Shown here piece after piece: positions 1 to 11,632 of a stretch of 64,000 bases of DNA. A program made the translations under genes and the position numbers. Source of the DNA: Calonectria ilicicola (lineage: Eukaryota > Ascomycota > Sordariomycetes > Hypocreales > Nectriaceae); NCBI GenBank assembly GCA_020809705.1, contig CP085835.1, positions 496,001 through 560,000 of the forward strand, in the 5' to 3' direction. Each line of letters opens with the position of its first letter. Position 1 is the stretch's first letter. Under the pieces are notes generated by a model. That model saw only the letters and a program-made list of their open reading frames with translations. It did no database searches and had not been told where the DNA came from.

Positions 1-600
1 ACGCTCTTCGCTTTGTCTTCGGAGGAGCTTCTTAATATATCCAATAAAATCCTTCAAGTAGCTTTAAAAGCGGTTGGTTTAAGCTTAGAGGTTCCTTGCC
101 GAAACCATAAGACTCACCCGAAGTGAAGGCCCACAATCAGCGATCGCAATTCAACAGGGATACAACGTCTAATCGAGAATTTTAATGATCACCCAGTCTC
201 TATTCTAGCATTTTTCTTAAAACGCAATTCCAAAATTTATTTTAAAGCTGATACACCCTTAGTGATAGAAACCAGTAGACTTTGACCTGTATTTCTTCAT
301 GTCTCTTTGTCGATACTGGTCTCCTCCGACTCCGCATTGAGGCGGCAATGCTACCAGAAAGGGCATAGCGCAGCCAGCAATCAGCGGTTATCAGTAAGTC
401 ATGTATCCAGTGCAATCTACAATTGCCGCAGATGAATCTTGTCACATTGCCGGCTACGGCAAAAGTGAAGTGAACACTCCGCTAATGCGTAGTGCAATGG
501 TGCCCTATATCCGTTTGACAAATCTAAATCATTGGGTCAACCTACTCTAATTTCTTTCTGATACATGATCTCAATTACTACATAACGAGGCGCATTCAGA
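1..600. other. Intergenic, left edge of window
   Basis: No supported gene. The only open frames are short, lack family resemblance and have no splice-consistent extension. The right part is presumably the promoter of the P450 gene that begins at 601. Confidence 0.5.
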
Positions 601-2276
601 ATGAAGGAATCACATGATATTAATTTGTACAAACAGCACTTGTTATTCGCTATCAGTGCTAGTATCTTCATTATTCTCCTCACAAGATTCGCCTTTGTAC
701 GTCTCCTCCATTCTCCTCTATCCAAGATACCTGGCCCGTCTTTCGCGGCACTATCCAGCCTCCCTCTTGATGGCAGGTACTTTTTAGAAAAAGGGTGCAG
801 TTACATCGAAGACCTCCATCGCAAATACGGGCCTGTGGTGCGCGTTGGGCCTTCTGAGGTTGTTTTCAACGATCTGACAAGTCTTCGGGCAATTTATGGA
901 ATTCGTTCGAATATTCCCAAGCCTGAATTTGTCGGTCTTTTCGATAACTATGGATATCCCTGCTCGTTTTCCTCCATCCAGCGCGAGCAACATCGTGAAC
1001 GGCGACGATTCACCAGCAAAATATATACAATGTCCGCAGTGATGGATAACTCTGTTCTGATGGATTACATTCACAGTCAGCTACATAAATTCACTGGGCA
1101 CATTGACCGCCAATTGGGTAAGCCTACTGATGTCTTTCAGTTGGCCATTTATTTTGCACTTGACAACATCACATTTATGGTTTTAAATGAAGATTTAGGT
1201 TTGCTTGATGGACGCAATCCTCATATACCAGAAATGACCCAAAGTAGCTCCGTCATTGCGGTACCATTCGTTCGATTCCCAGTATTGTGTGGCATTACAA
1301 GCACTTGGCTCTTTCGGTATCTGTTGCCCAAGGACCTGTGCACCGCCTTTGAGAGGCTAGGAAAGCACGGTGGATTGTCAAGTTGCATTGGTCAATTAAT
1401 GGAAACAGACACTAATGCGAATGACTTGGATAAGTCAAACGCGTCCACGATCTGGCATATGCGGAGTCAATCTGAATTTGGGGGACAGACCCTAACTGAA
1501 GGGCATGTTAGGAGCGAATGCCTCGATCACATAAATGCTGGTGAGAAATTAATAGTGATCCATTATATCTCGGAGGTCCCTAACAAACCCAAGGAGCTGA
1601 TACAACCGGAGCAACTGTGACCTTCTTCTTTCGCACACTAGCGTTGCCTGAGAACAAAACTTACCAGGACCAACTTCGGCAAGAGATTAGATCGTTGCCA
1701 ACATCTCATTCACTGAAAGATGTCTGCAATCTCCCTTTTCTAAATAATTGTTGTTATGAGGTTCTTCGTCTTTTTGCTCCAGGTCCTGGCTCGCTTCAAC
1801 AAAGGCAAATTCCTTTTCGGGAAAAACCTACAACTATTCCATTCGACAAAGGATCCGTGGAATTGCCTGCAGGGACACTGGTGGGTGTACAGCCATACTC
1901 TCTGCATAGAAATAGGACCATCTTCGGTGAGGATGCGCTCGAATTTCGACCAGAAAGATGGACTGCAGGCGATGCGGACAAACTAAAGATGATGAAGGAG
2001 GCCTGGATTCCATTTGGCTTCGGCGCAAGAAGTTGTATAGGAATAAAGTAGGTGGTTTCCCATCACCGATTACGATCTCCTCCGAAAAATACTAATGAAA
2101 CTCGACCATTTAGCGTTGCAATGGTGGAAATAAAGGCCATTGTCGCAACAATTTTCGAGCAATATCATGTTTCACGACCACCTAATATCAGAAAGGAGGA
2201 CACAGAGCCAATTCTTGCTGGTGTGATACGTCCAAAGTCAGGGAAATGCCACCTGATTTTCGAGAAGCTAGGCTAA
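601..2276 (+). CDS. Cytochrome P450 monooxygenase (3 exons, 518 aa)
   Basis: Membrane-anchored heme monooxygenase of the microsomal fungal type; substrate unknown. Exons are 601-1540, 1594-2047 and 2114-2276. Introns start GTGAGA and GTAGGT and end CAAG and TTTAG. Joining them restores the I-helix motif AGADTT around residue 313 and the heme loop FGFGARSCIGIN with ligand Cys461, both of which are broken in the unspliced frames. Also visible are an N-terminal hydrophobic anchor (about residues 13-35), the proline hinge KIPGPS, the ExxR motif (EVLR) and the PERW motif. Length is normal for the family, so the gene looks intact. No biosynthetic backbone gene lies nearby, so a secondary-metabolite role is not supported by context. 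Family assignment below P450 level is not possible here. Confidence 0.9.
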
Positions 2277-2871
2277 ATTTAGTTTTCTCAGCTAGATGAA
2301 TATAATACTTAGCTATCCTCTATCCTCCTAGCCATCCTCTTGACCGAGTCTTAGTGACTAACCAAGGCATTAATTGAATGTCCTCAATTTACGCTTTGAC
2401 ATTTCATACCGCGGGGAAACTCACCCTGGATCGCACCATCACCAAGTTTCATTTCAAGGACGTTTCTCGGAACGGTTGCCTCATTAGGAAAGGCGAGTTT
2501 AGTCTCTCGGCCGTTAACCCGATGCCCCACAAAACGTCGCGTGACGAGATTTCTCGAAACGAGCCGCGTGACGAGGCTACAGGCCGACGAAGAAGCAGCG
2601 ACATTGGTGACGGAATACCCAAGGGCTTCAAGGCCATTTCATTACCTTATCTTAGCCCATATTTTCGAAGAGATTTCACATCGCATTGTTTATTAAAGCG
2701 GTTATATTCTCAAGAGCAGAAGGGGAAAAAAACACGAATGAATCGGGGATCCAAAACAAAGCACATTTTACATCTTACTCACGGCTCTCTCCGTGTTTGG
2801 GGACCACAACGGTCGTCACAGAGTGAACAAAAAGTAAGGCAAAAAAATTTATCACAATTGAAAGGTGATCC
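2277..2871. other. Intergenic between P450 and tRNA-iMet
   Basis: No family-like gene. An open frame across 2378-2932 has no recognisable content and runs into the tRNA gene on the other strand. The Pol III terminator of the tRNA lies here, listed separately. Confidence 0.5.
2841..2847 (-). terminator. Pol III oligo-T terminator of tRNA-iMet
   Basis: Seven consecutive T on the minus strand, 25 nt beyond the tRNA 3' end at 2872. This is the expected RNA polymerase III stop signal and supports minus-strand Pol III transcription of the tRNA. Confidence 0.75.
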
Positions 2872-2997
2872 TAGCAATTGCACGTTTCGATCGTGCGACC
2901 TCCGGGTTATGAGCCCGGCTGGGGTGAGTTAGCAAATATTGATTTCGGTATCATGTGTGAGTCATAACATACCGCGCTTCCACTGCGCCAAATTGCT
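2872..2997 (-). tRNA. Initiator tRNA-Met (CAT) interrupted at position 26/27
   Basis: Removing 54 nt (2919-2972) leaves a perfect 72-nt cloverleaf with segments 7-2-4-7-4-1-5-7-5-5-5-7-5-7-1. The acceptor stem AGCAATT pairs with AATTGCT, the D stem is GCGC/GCGC, the anticodon stem CCGGG/CCCGG encloses loop CTCATAA, and the T stem is GCACG/CGTGC. Initiator hallmarks are the A1:U72 pair and the T loop ATCGAAA, which replaces the elongator TTCGAAT pattern. The A box (TGGCGCAGTGG) and B box are intact, and a T7 terminator follows. The insert is not at the canonical tRNA intron site 37/38. It sits exactly between G26 and the anticodon stem. The anticodon corresponds to plus-strand 2909-2911. Confidence 0.88.
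2919..2972 (-). other. Spliceosomal-type intron inside tRNA-iMet
   Basis: The 54-nt insert begins GTATGT, has a branch-like GCTAAC (plus 2928-2933) about 10 nt from its end, and ends CCCCAG. These are the same signals and size as the protein-gene introns in this window. Exact excision at GT...AG gives the cloverleaf without adjusting any base. A TSEN-type tRNA intron would be expected in the anticodon loop instead. Whether it is removed by the spliceosome is inference. Confidence 0.75.
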
Positions 2998-3411
2998 TTC
3001 TTGGATGACTGCAGAGTGATCAAATGATGCTTATCAATGACACAATGCCCTAGCCCTTCTCGTGTGGGGCGCGTCTCGTTCCCCACTGTCATACACGACT
3101 GATTTTATTGGCCTACCCACCACGTTGTACCCATTGTCATTAATCATGGTAATGAACATTCACTATTGTTTCACCAGAAGCAATTTACTTACCCTACGTG
3201 AAATTCTTTCCCAGAGAGGTTAGAATGTTGGTTAAATATCTGTTACATCAGCTATTGATCAACCCAGACCCATGTTCACATCCCGTAGTTTGCACATCAC
3301 ATCGCATAAGTTAAATGGCGAATTACCTAATGCATGTTTCGACCAACACGATTTACCCGTGCGATAATATGTTGATCATATATATACTCCTTTCATTTAT
3401 AAGCGGCTATA
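2998..3411. other. Intergenic between tRNA-iMet and sugar transporter 3' end
   Basis: No gene seen. The right part is the probable 3' UTR of the transporter, which ends at 3412 on the minus strand. Confidence 0.5.
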
Positions 3412-5249
3412 TTAGACAGTTTCCTCAACCTGCTCCGTGTGTCCCCTGATGATGTCAACCTTATCAGCAGGCAGAGTAGTCGTCAGGCCCATCGAAGCTG
3501 CAATCTCTGCTAACCGAACCTTTTCTTCATAGGCCGCAGTATCTCCAAATACAACATCCATCTCCTCCAAATCTTTGCCACGGGTTTCCGGAACAAAAAA
3601 GTATGTAAAAACCAAAGCCAAAAGACAAAATGCTGCAAAGAAAATATAGGTGCCCCAGCCAAGCTTATCCAGCATATCGGGTGTCACCAGGCCAATCACA
3701 AAGTTACACATCCACGTTGAACTTGTGGTTAGTGCCATGGCTTTGGATCGGTTACCCAGATTGAAGATTTCTGAAGGAAGAACCCAACCAATGGGTGCAA
3801 AGGAGTAGGAGAAGTTGATATCGTAAATGTAGACAAAAGCGATGCCAGCCCATCCTGCTGATTTGTTGGACACCAAAGATGCGCCATAGCCACCAACAAT
3901 ACCGCCAACAATGGTGAGGGATATACAGGTACCTGCAGCTCCGGCCATCAAAAGAGGTCGTCGACCAATTTTATCGATGAGAAATAGTGCTGGTAGCGTT
4001 GACAGAGTGTTGACGATGCCATACACACCTGTAGCCAAAAGTCCAGAAGCGTTGCCCGACAGTCCCAACTGCTTGAACATGGTGGGTGCGTAGTAGATAA
4101 TCGCATTGCAGCCCATAAATTGTTGAAAGAACATTATGGTACATCCAATAGCGACTCGCTTAAATGAGGGCCATCTGGAGAGGAGTGACCAGTATTGGGC
4201 AAAAAAGAGAGAGACACCGTTCTTCCCAGGAAACGTATCGCGAGTAACTGATTGATCGAAAATGACCTCTGCTTTAATCGCAAGATACTCTCCCCTCAGA
4301 CTTTCTGTGTCTGGGTGCACTCGGCGAATCTTGGCCAAGGCAGCGAGAGCGTTGTCCTCCTTGCCTGCCATGAGGAAGTAACGAGGCGACTCGGGGAAGA
4401 AAAGCATTCCAATTCCCAGGATTATAGCAGGGACAATTTGGATGGCCATTGGGAGCCTCCAAGAGGCGTCTGACTGTCCAGTGCAACCGTTTGGTCCAAC
4501 ATCATGGCGAGGATCAAATGTCCGACTTTCCGCAGTGCCTCCCGTGTAAGGGATATTTGGTGCGCAACGATGGCCACCAATGTACTGGGTGCCATATTCC
4601 AGCCAATAACTGACTAAAATTCCGAGTGTGATGCTCAGTTGCTGTAGAACCACTAGAGTACCACGAATACCAGCAGTAGAAACTTCAGACATGTACATGG
4701 GCACAATCATGGTGAGCATTCCCACCGCCAAACCAGCCACTGCTCGGCCTGGAAAATGAAAAATTAGCATCATCACTTTATTTTCGATACGATCAAGATT
4801 CCAGTGGGACTCTTACCAGCGAACATAACAGCAACTGTGTTTGCACCAGTCTGTAAGGCTGCACCAAGAACGAAGATAACAACCGCTAGGAGCATGGATC
4901 CCTTTCTACCAATAGAATCCGCAATCGGACCATTGATCAAGGACCCAAGCCATGCAAGAAGCAACAGTGTCGAGACAAACCAACCCTTGAAGTTGCTGTC
5001 AAGATAAATGCGAGGAAATTTAGCTGCAAATGACTCCATTGTTAAGACTCCAGAGACCACGCCTTGGTCATATCCAAAAAGGAATCCTCCCAAACTGGCA
5101 AACTAACCAGGATTTGATCAGCAGCGATTCGATACAGATGCCCAACTTCCACATACCGTAGATAGCCCAAACAGATATGGGTTCTCTCGCAGAAGCTGCC
5201 AAACGCCTTTTTTGGCGCCAGCTCCTGACATTGCAACTTCAGAAGCCAT
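3412..5249 (-). CDS. MFS sugar transporter (3 exons, 571 aa)
   Basis: Twelve-helix proton symporter of the sugar porter family in the plasma membrane; probable hexose or related sugar uptake. Exons are 5157-5249, 4817-5102 and 3412-4748. Introns start GTATGT and GTAAGA. Splicing joins exon 1 to GGFLFGYDQG in helix 1 and restores the A-G-R-A-V-A-G sequence of the second helix group. Other signatures are RKGS after helix 2, the central PESPRYFL motif, QQFMGCNAI in helix 7, and the C-terminal PETRGKDLEEMD. The start at 5249 gives a short hydrophilic N-terminus. It is divergent from the kinase at 5922 across a 672-bp shared upstream region. Substrate cannot be read from sequence. Confidence 0.9.
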
Positions 5250-5921
5250 ATCGATAAACCAAATTCGTGACGACTATGCTGAAAGATGAAGCTTAGTCGA
5301 GCAATCCATGCCGATAATTCAATCAGTGACGAATGGACGCTTATATTTATAACCCCGCAGTTAACACAACCGCCCAGTTTTCTCTGCCCACGGGGTTGGT
5401 GATGGCTGTGGGGACAGTGGAGTGCTGCAAAGGATTCCATTCATGAAAGCAGGGAATAGACGAGCACCGCAAATTGTAGACAGAATTTTCCAATCAGCTC
5501 ACTAACTAAAACAAGTGCTGTGTTATTAGGTCTATTTTGTCCCCCACACAAATGTAACCTCGCTACTGGTCATTATCCATTTTCCCCACACTCACGTGAA
5601 GTTTTAGTGCCGGACGAGGGCTGTCCGGGCCAATCACAGTTCGTTCACGAGGCTAGAGTAACAATGAATATCGTGATGTGGCAGTCGACGCGGCGTTTTC
5701 CGGACTAGACATCCGCAGGATCATAGTCCCCTGGTCTTTCCAATGAACATCCAACGAAATTTCCCGGAGAACAGTGGTCCGTAGGGTTGCAGTGGATAGA
5801 ATGTGTTTGCCCGAGCATTCGATGTAGTCGATTTGATATTCCAGACCAATTTGCCATGATTCCCACTCGGTTTGAAGAGCCTCTTTCTCATTTTTCGTCT
5901 CGCTCTTCAAAAACAGAAGTT
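5250..5921. promoter_or_regulatory. Divergent intergenic region, transporter and kinase
   Basis: Holds the upstream regions of two divergent genes. No other gene recognised. No specific operator could be assigned. Confidence 0.45.
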
Positions 5922-6762
5922 ATGGCAAAAACACTACGTCAAAGTAGCCACATCTCCGATACGGCTTCGTTACTGTATCAACGTATTGAGAACCTCATTT
6001 TGTCCCGAAAAATATCCCAGTCAAACGACCGCATCTTGATAGCATTGGCTGGTGTCCCAGGCTCGGGTAAATCAACGATTTGCACCGCTCTATTGGACGC
6101 GCTTAGTGAAAATGGCATTCAAGATGTGGCGGTTCTTCCAATGGTAAGAATTGGTTGCTCTCTGTTACCCAACAACGGCTTACACGTTTATAAACACATC
6201 AGGACGGGTTTCATTACTCTCGTGCAGTCTTGTCTACCTTCGATGACCCGGCCATGGCTTTCCGGAAGCGAGGTGCACCCTTCACGTTTGACGCTGAAGC
6301 TTTGATAGACTTGATCGTTTTGCTGAAAACGACTCCCGTCACAGCATCTGAAGAACCCGATACACTACTCAAAGCCCCGAGCTTTGACCACGCTGAGAAA
6401 GATCCGGTCAAGGACGCTATTTCCATCTCATCACGGAGTCGGGTGGTTGTTATCGAAGGCAACTACACCTTACTCAACATCGAACCTTGGAGTCAAATTT
6501 CTCAGTACCTTGATGAGAGGTATGTCATTTATTATGCATTATGCTTCCGGTAACAATCCGGTGTGCTAACAATAATTCTTACAGATGGTTCATTGATGTC
6601 GTGCCAGAAGTTGCGTTGGATCGCCTAGTTCGACGACATTTACAAGCGGGAATCGAAACTTCGTCCAAATCTGCCTTATTACGCGCCCAAGATAACGACA
6701 TTCCCAATGGAGATTTAATACGCGCAAAACTCATTGAGCCGGATGTCCGCATATTGAATTAA
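5922..6762 (+). CDS. P-loop kinase, uridine kinase/YFH7-like (3 exons, 238 aa)
   Basis: Soluble ATP-dependent kinase of the phosphoribulokinase/uridine kinase superfamily, closest in pattern to yeast Yfh7; the phosphate acceptor is unknown. Exons are 5922-6143, 6203-6519 and 6585-6762. The Walker A motif GVPGSGKST lies at residues 44-52. Exon 2 opens with DGFHYSR, the substrate-side motif of this group, followed by RKRGAPFTFD near residue 95 and the Walker B-like VVVIEGNY. Introns start GTAAGA and GTATGT. An in-frame upstream ATG at 5787 exists, but the extension is Cys-rich and unlike the family, so 5922 is preferred. The stop lies 48 bp from the convergent regulator that ends at 6811. Confidence 0.85.
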
Positions 6763-6810
6763 CGGGAGTTCATCATGAGATCAATTCATTCCCGAGCGTG
6801 TCTGCCCAGC

Positions 6811-9094
6811 TCAGGAAGGACCACCCGATTCTGGCCATCGAAAGTAGTCAAAAAGATCTTCGGAATTTGATGGCCAGGTAGAAAAGTCCATCCAAGATAC
6901 ATCTAATTCTGTGTTATCCCAATTATCCTGGTTCGCAAGATTTGTGGAAGTGATGAGGTCCAGCACATTGGCACACCGTGCCGCCAGCGGATTATCGGAG
7001 AATGGACCGAGAAGAATATCCCGGACAATTTTCAGGTCATCTTGCCACGTAGAAACATGAATGGAGTCTGAATTTCCAACCACCGCAAGGGTTATAACGA
7101 GGGACGCGTGAAAGATAAAAAATCTATATTGTTAGCAACCTCTCACAATCAATGACGCGTAATACATTAGTGACGTACATCGAGTACCAGGAGACCAGTC
7201 TATCAACTTGGCCATGTTCTAGGTAGCGATTAATGGATTCGATGGTCGAACTCGCCGCGTTGACCGCGGCATCCCTGCATTTATCATCTAGCTCGCTTAT
7301 TGTGACCAACCCAGAGCGGCTTGCCTGTTCCATGGCTCGCTTAAGTAGAAATTGGCGGAACAAGATGATCTTCAAATTCCAGAAACGCCACCAAAGTCTA
7401 GACTTGGCAAAGAGAATTGCGCTATCACTTATCGGCACGCCATAATCGTGGGAGAAATACACTGGTAGAGTTTGTGACCAGGTATCAAGAGCTTGATTCA
7501 TGGACAGAGCATCCTCGGGAGATACACCCGAAGATGATAATAGCGCGTTAGAAATATAATTCGAGTGAATATGAAGATCGCTTTGAGCCTTCAATCCTGA
7601 ATATAGCGTTGGCACATCTAATTCCTTTGGAAGCGTAGTTGTGTTTGCCGTCAATGACTACATATCGTTAGTCATAAAAAACTTTTGGGGCATCTGATTA
7701 TTGAGCATACTTCGTCCAAAATATTCAGAACCGGTCGGACATCCATTGATTCGCGTCCAGGGAGTAGGATGGGCCGGCCAAATGTTGTCGACGCTCCACT
7801 GTCAAATATGTAAAGACCCCACCAAGCTCGGCGGCGCATTTCACGCTGTAAAAGATTAATGTCCCATTCGGGCAATTCCCGATGTAATCCTAGGCTCAAT
7901 GCCATGCGAATTGCAAGCCCAAGAAAATTTGAGCCCGTATTAGGCTTATTGCGCTTCTGGCTCAAGTTACTCAACAGCACCAACGCTTGGACGAATGTGA
8001 GATTGGCACTTTCAAAGAGACTTTCATCCTCGGCAAAGGACAGAGCGTTATAATACAATTCGTCTTCGACTTCAGTCTTTGCATCGTCGAGACACCAAGC
8101 ACCCAACGCGAGAATGGTGTGCAAAAGCATTTGGAAGGACCGCTTGTGGGGCCGTGGAATCACTTCATGAAACTGAGCCCGAAATATGGCTTCATGAATA
8201 AAAGGATAGGTCTGATGGTAAATCGAAAAGTACCCGTTCATAAAGCGGTCCATAAGTTGTCGCGATATAACAGAACGGGAGATTCGGGATGACGCCTCAG
8301 CTTCCTTCAACCTCAATGACGAGTCCGAGGCCTCGGATACCATGCCAGCGTTCTTTACCTGACCCCTCCAGTATAGAAGAGATCTCAGAAAGAATACACC
8401 TGCAGTGGAACCTGATAGATGTGAGCCAAAAGGACGTTCAGGAGCTTAGCGCGCCTACCTAAGTAGCCAGCACCCTTGGGATCAACCGACAACGCAGCCA
8501 TGCCATCTACCATATCATTCACATTCTCCTGCCAGTCAAATCCATCGGCCTCTTCAGGCACCCTCTCTGAAATGGGTTCATCTGGTGATTTGGATGCGCT
8601 AGGGAGAGAAACAGGCGGTACAGATTCCCTTGGATTGGCTTCAGCATCCGCGAAGGGGAGCTCCTTAGTTGGCGCAGCCGAGGCGATGGCAGCGTCAATG
8701 TCCATTCCTGGATGTAATTGGGCAAATAAATTCTCCATTCGTTGAAGTCGCCGTTCAATACTCGTGACATATCTGCAGACAAAAATATTTGTCAGCAACG
8801 GCAGAAGGTGGCGACTTTGGACTTCTCACGCTCGAGTAAGTGGCGAGCGAGCAGCACGGCTGCTATAATGACATGCTCTACATTTTTCGAGACAAGTACT
8901 ACAGCTCGGGTACTCTCTTGAGCACTGCAGGTACAGTCAGTATCATTTAATCCCCAGCCACTTCAAAACGAACCTTTAGTTTCCTTGTCCTACATGAGTC
9001 GCACTTGAATGTTCAACTTAGCGACTGAGTTGTGAGGCACCGCATTCCATCGACTAACCGATAATCCAGACGTCAGCGAGTTCAAGGATTCCAT
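6811..9094 (-). CDS. Zn(II)2Cys6 transcription factor (7 exons, 651 aa)
   Basis: Nuclear regulator with a GAL4-type DNA-binding domain followed by a fungal-specific transcription factor domain. Exons are 9059-9094, 8974-9003, 8830-8924, 8459-8772, 7711-8399, 7179-7657 and 6811-7123. The zinc cluster is split over exons 2-3: CDSCRTRKLKC, then SREYPSC, then STC and RAC, with six Cys between residues 13 and 40. A linker/coiled segment with VTSIERRLQRME follows. The middle homology region has MRRRAWWGLYIFD and GRP, typical of PF04082. Small exons 1 and 2 (36 and 30 nt) are supported by clean GTTAGT/CAAG and GTTCGT/GCAG borders. Targets are unknown. The convergent kinase and divergent transporter are candidates only by position. 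Confidence 0.85.
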
Positions 9095-10207
9095 AATTAA
9101 GTGACAAATCGACAAGCGCGTGGTGTAATTACGCTGCCTCTAGCTGATAGGCCGGTGGGATGTTTCTCATGCAAAGCGAAATTGCGAGGCGCCGCTTAGT
9201 GCTTCTCGGTTTCGGCTAAACTTTTTTACGGTGATGGCTATCAACAACAGCAAATGCCCTTATTTTTGCAGCTATTTCGATTTCAATGATATATCCCCAG
9301 GTATTAGACTCATCTCTGTCTATTACTTTGAAATAGTGCACATTTAATTGAGCTTTTTAACTGTGTTTCCCAGAAAACAAAACTCGCAGGCGACATGTAT
9401 GCTACGAGAGTTCAAACAGGATACAAAAGATTATTAAAGATGACAGCACCATACCTCCTACCAGAAAATCAGTTTTTAAGACCAGTAAATATTAAATTAG
9501 AAGTCTCTAACAATTCTTTCATAAGAAATTCAATACATCAAAGAGGGATTTGTCAGAAATACTCTACCATTATTTTGCGGCTAGTAGCTACCCTATAGAG
9601 AAACGGGACCTATCATATCTCATGTTACACAATTAACTAAATGCAGAATACATGTTTGATTTGACAAATTAAAATCCCACTTTCAGTACAAAATAGAAGT
9701 TTTACCATACGAACTGTGCGGAATTGAATGTGTGATGTATAAGGAAAACAATCCTTCGGGCGCACGGATGACCCGTTCATCGGGCGATTGTTTATATCCA
9801 AGACATTGGGCTTCGCCAAGCCCGCCTATTCCGCTCCGTGTGGGGCCCGATGTAAGGCATAGGCGTCCCGGAGATTCATGAATCACCTTAATTGCTAACG
9901 TGGGGTGATCATCTCCATGAGGCAAATTTTAAAAATCACTCAAACCTTTTTGGGGGTTTTCATCCGGTAGTTTTAATGGCACAACCTTGGTGATCCCGGT
10001 GCAATGGAAAGTCAATCGGCGGCGATACTGCCCCAGTTTTAAACCCAGTCATTTCGTGATTGATAAAAGTGCATCCCATCGTGAAATTGTCTTAAACGTA
10101 CTACTATTAGATGTCTAGGTAAATATCATGTTCAAAGTGCATTAGAAGACGCCGTGAGAGAAATATTTAACACTTCATATTGAAAAACTCTCCTGCCAAA
10201 CACAATC
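9095..10207. other. Intergenic, A/T-rich
   Basis: Contains the presumed promoter of the Zn2Cys6 gene on the left and the 3' side of the peroxygenase on the right. Small open frames at 9395-9598 and 9637-9925 show no family features. Confidence 0.5.
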
Positions 10208-11632
10208 TTAAACCACATTCTGACTCATCCGGGCGCCAGGGAACATGGACTTTAGACCTTTACTGAAAATCGTTCCCCCAACGGTTAGATCATTAAAGGC
10301 AGGGCATGAGAGATTGAGGACGGCTGAGTTGAGGCAGTCCGTAATAAGCTTTAGCGGCCCCTCAATGACAGAAAACAAGGTTGACAAAGAGTTTGGCGCC
10401 ACAGTCTTGATAGCCTCAAACGCGAAGCACATTAAGTTGTTACCCTCTAAAATGTTCATGGCCGTGAGCAAGCCCCCGGTCATGTTAGCCATATCAAGGC
10501 CGCCGAAGCTGTTGACTCTACCCATGTTACCTCCGATGCTAGAGCATTGTTAGTATGCATATCTTACCCGCCTTCATCTGGTAATTAACATACCTTGCAT
10601 GCTCCGGGTGTTTCATGATGAGTGCGACAAGGTCCATGTTGAACTGAACCAAGTCATAGTCAGTTGGGGTGCGGTACCAGTTGCTCGGGATTTGCTCCCA
10701 GCCTTTCTTGTAAATGAGATTATAATCGTCTCCATACACGCCGTAGAAGCTCTTCAGTGTCTGCTTGTCTACATCGCGTTAGCACTGATCCGTCCTGTCA
10801 GCCGCAAATCTCACTTACTTAGGAGACCCTCGCTGGGGTTCTCGTCAGAGTAGTTGGCGAACAGACGAGAGGCAAAGAAGTAGCCAGCGTTTCGTGCAAC
10901 GAGACCGGTGAAAGGGCCATAATAAAAGTTCGGGTTGGTCGCAACGGAAGCCTTGAAGCGATTCGAGGCATGGTCGATGAAGAGATCAAAGTTGTAGTCG
11001 CCTTCGCCAGGAGACAAGTTGTAGAGATCCAGGAATTGCGAGATGACCATTGTGGAGGCGTCTCCCGTCATGTAAAGGTCGCCACGGGTGTTGGAACTGT
11101 CGCCTTCAATAATGTTATGCGAGCCATTCAGGCCTCGCGGCGTACCCAAAAGCCCAAGAAGGTTACCTAGGAGATTCTGCGATCCAGAGGCGGTATATCC
11201 AATCGAGAAGCCTGGGTTTAGGGATAATGGGTTCCCGACGAATACCGTACCCATTGTCGCCAAGATGCCACCCAGCAACGTGCCCATCCCAAACACGGTG
11301 TTGATGGCCTGCGTGACCTCAACCAGACTCGTGACGCCATCGCGACTGATGTATCCGTGGTTTGCCAAAGCATTCAGGCCAGGACAAGGCCCTCGCTGGT
11401 CGCCTTTGGCATAGTTTGGCGGGATAAACTGGTGGTCGCCGCTAACATTAATTGGACCTGCTGTTGAACCATACTGAGATCGTTTCTGAGAGGCGCCATG
11501 CAAAACACCGGGCGAGTGTTGATGGCGTTTCAGAGCAGCGCCGTGGGCGACAACATCGTCCAAGTGTGAGGGGAAGCCCAAGACGCCATCGATAAGGCAA
11601 GGCAAGGTTAAAAGAGCGAGATGCCACTTCAT
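10208..11632 (-). CDS. Secreted heme-thiolate peroxygenase (chloroperoxidase-like, 3 exons, 439 aa)
   Basis: Extracellular heme-thiolate enzyme using hydrogen peroxide to halogenate or oxygenate organic substrates (PF01328 family). Exons are 10819-11632, 10594-10768 and 10208-10538. A signal peptide of about 19 residues starts at 11632. An upstream in-frame ATG at 11806 would bury it and is disfavoured. The proximal motif GPCPGLNALANHGY carries the heme ligand Cys83, and the distal IEGDSSNTRGD holds the EGD motif at about 176-178. Splicing restores GVYGDDYNLIYKKGWE. Length fits the long peroxygenase class. Physiological substrate is unknown. Confidence 0.87.

Noticed and set aside
2378..2932. 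184-aa plus-strand frame
   Set aside because: Runs into the tRNA-iMet gene and has no family resemblance.
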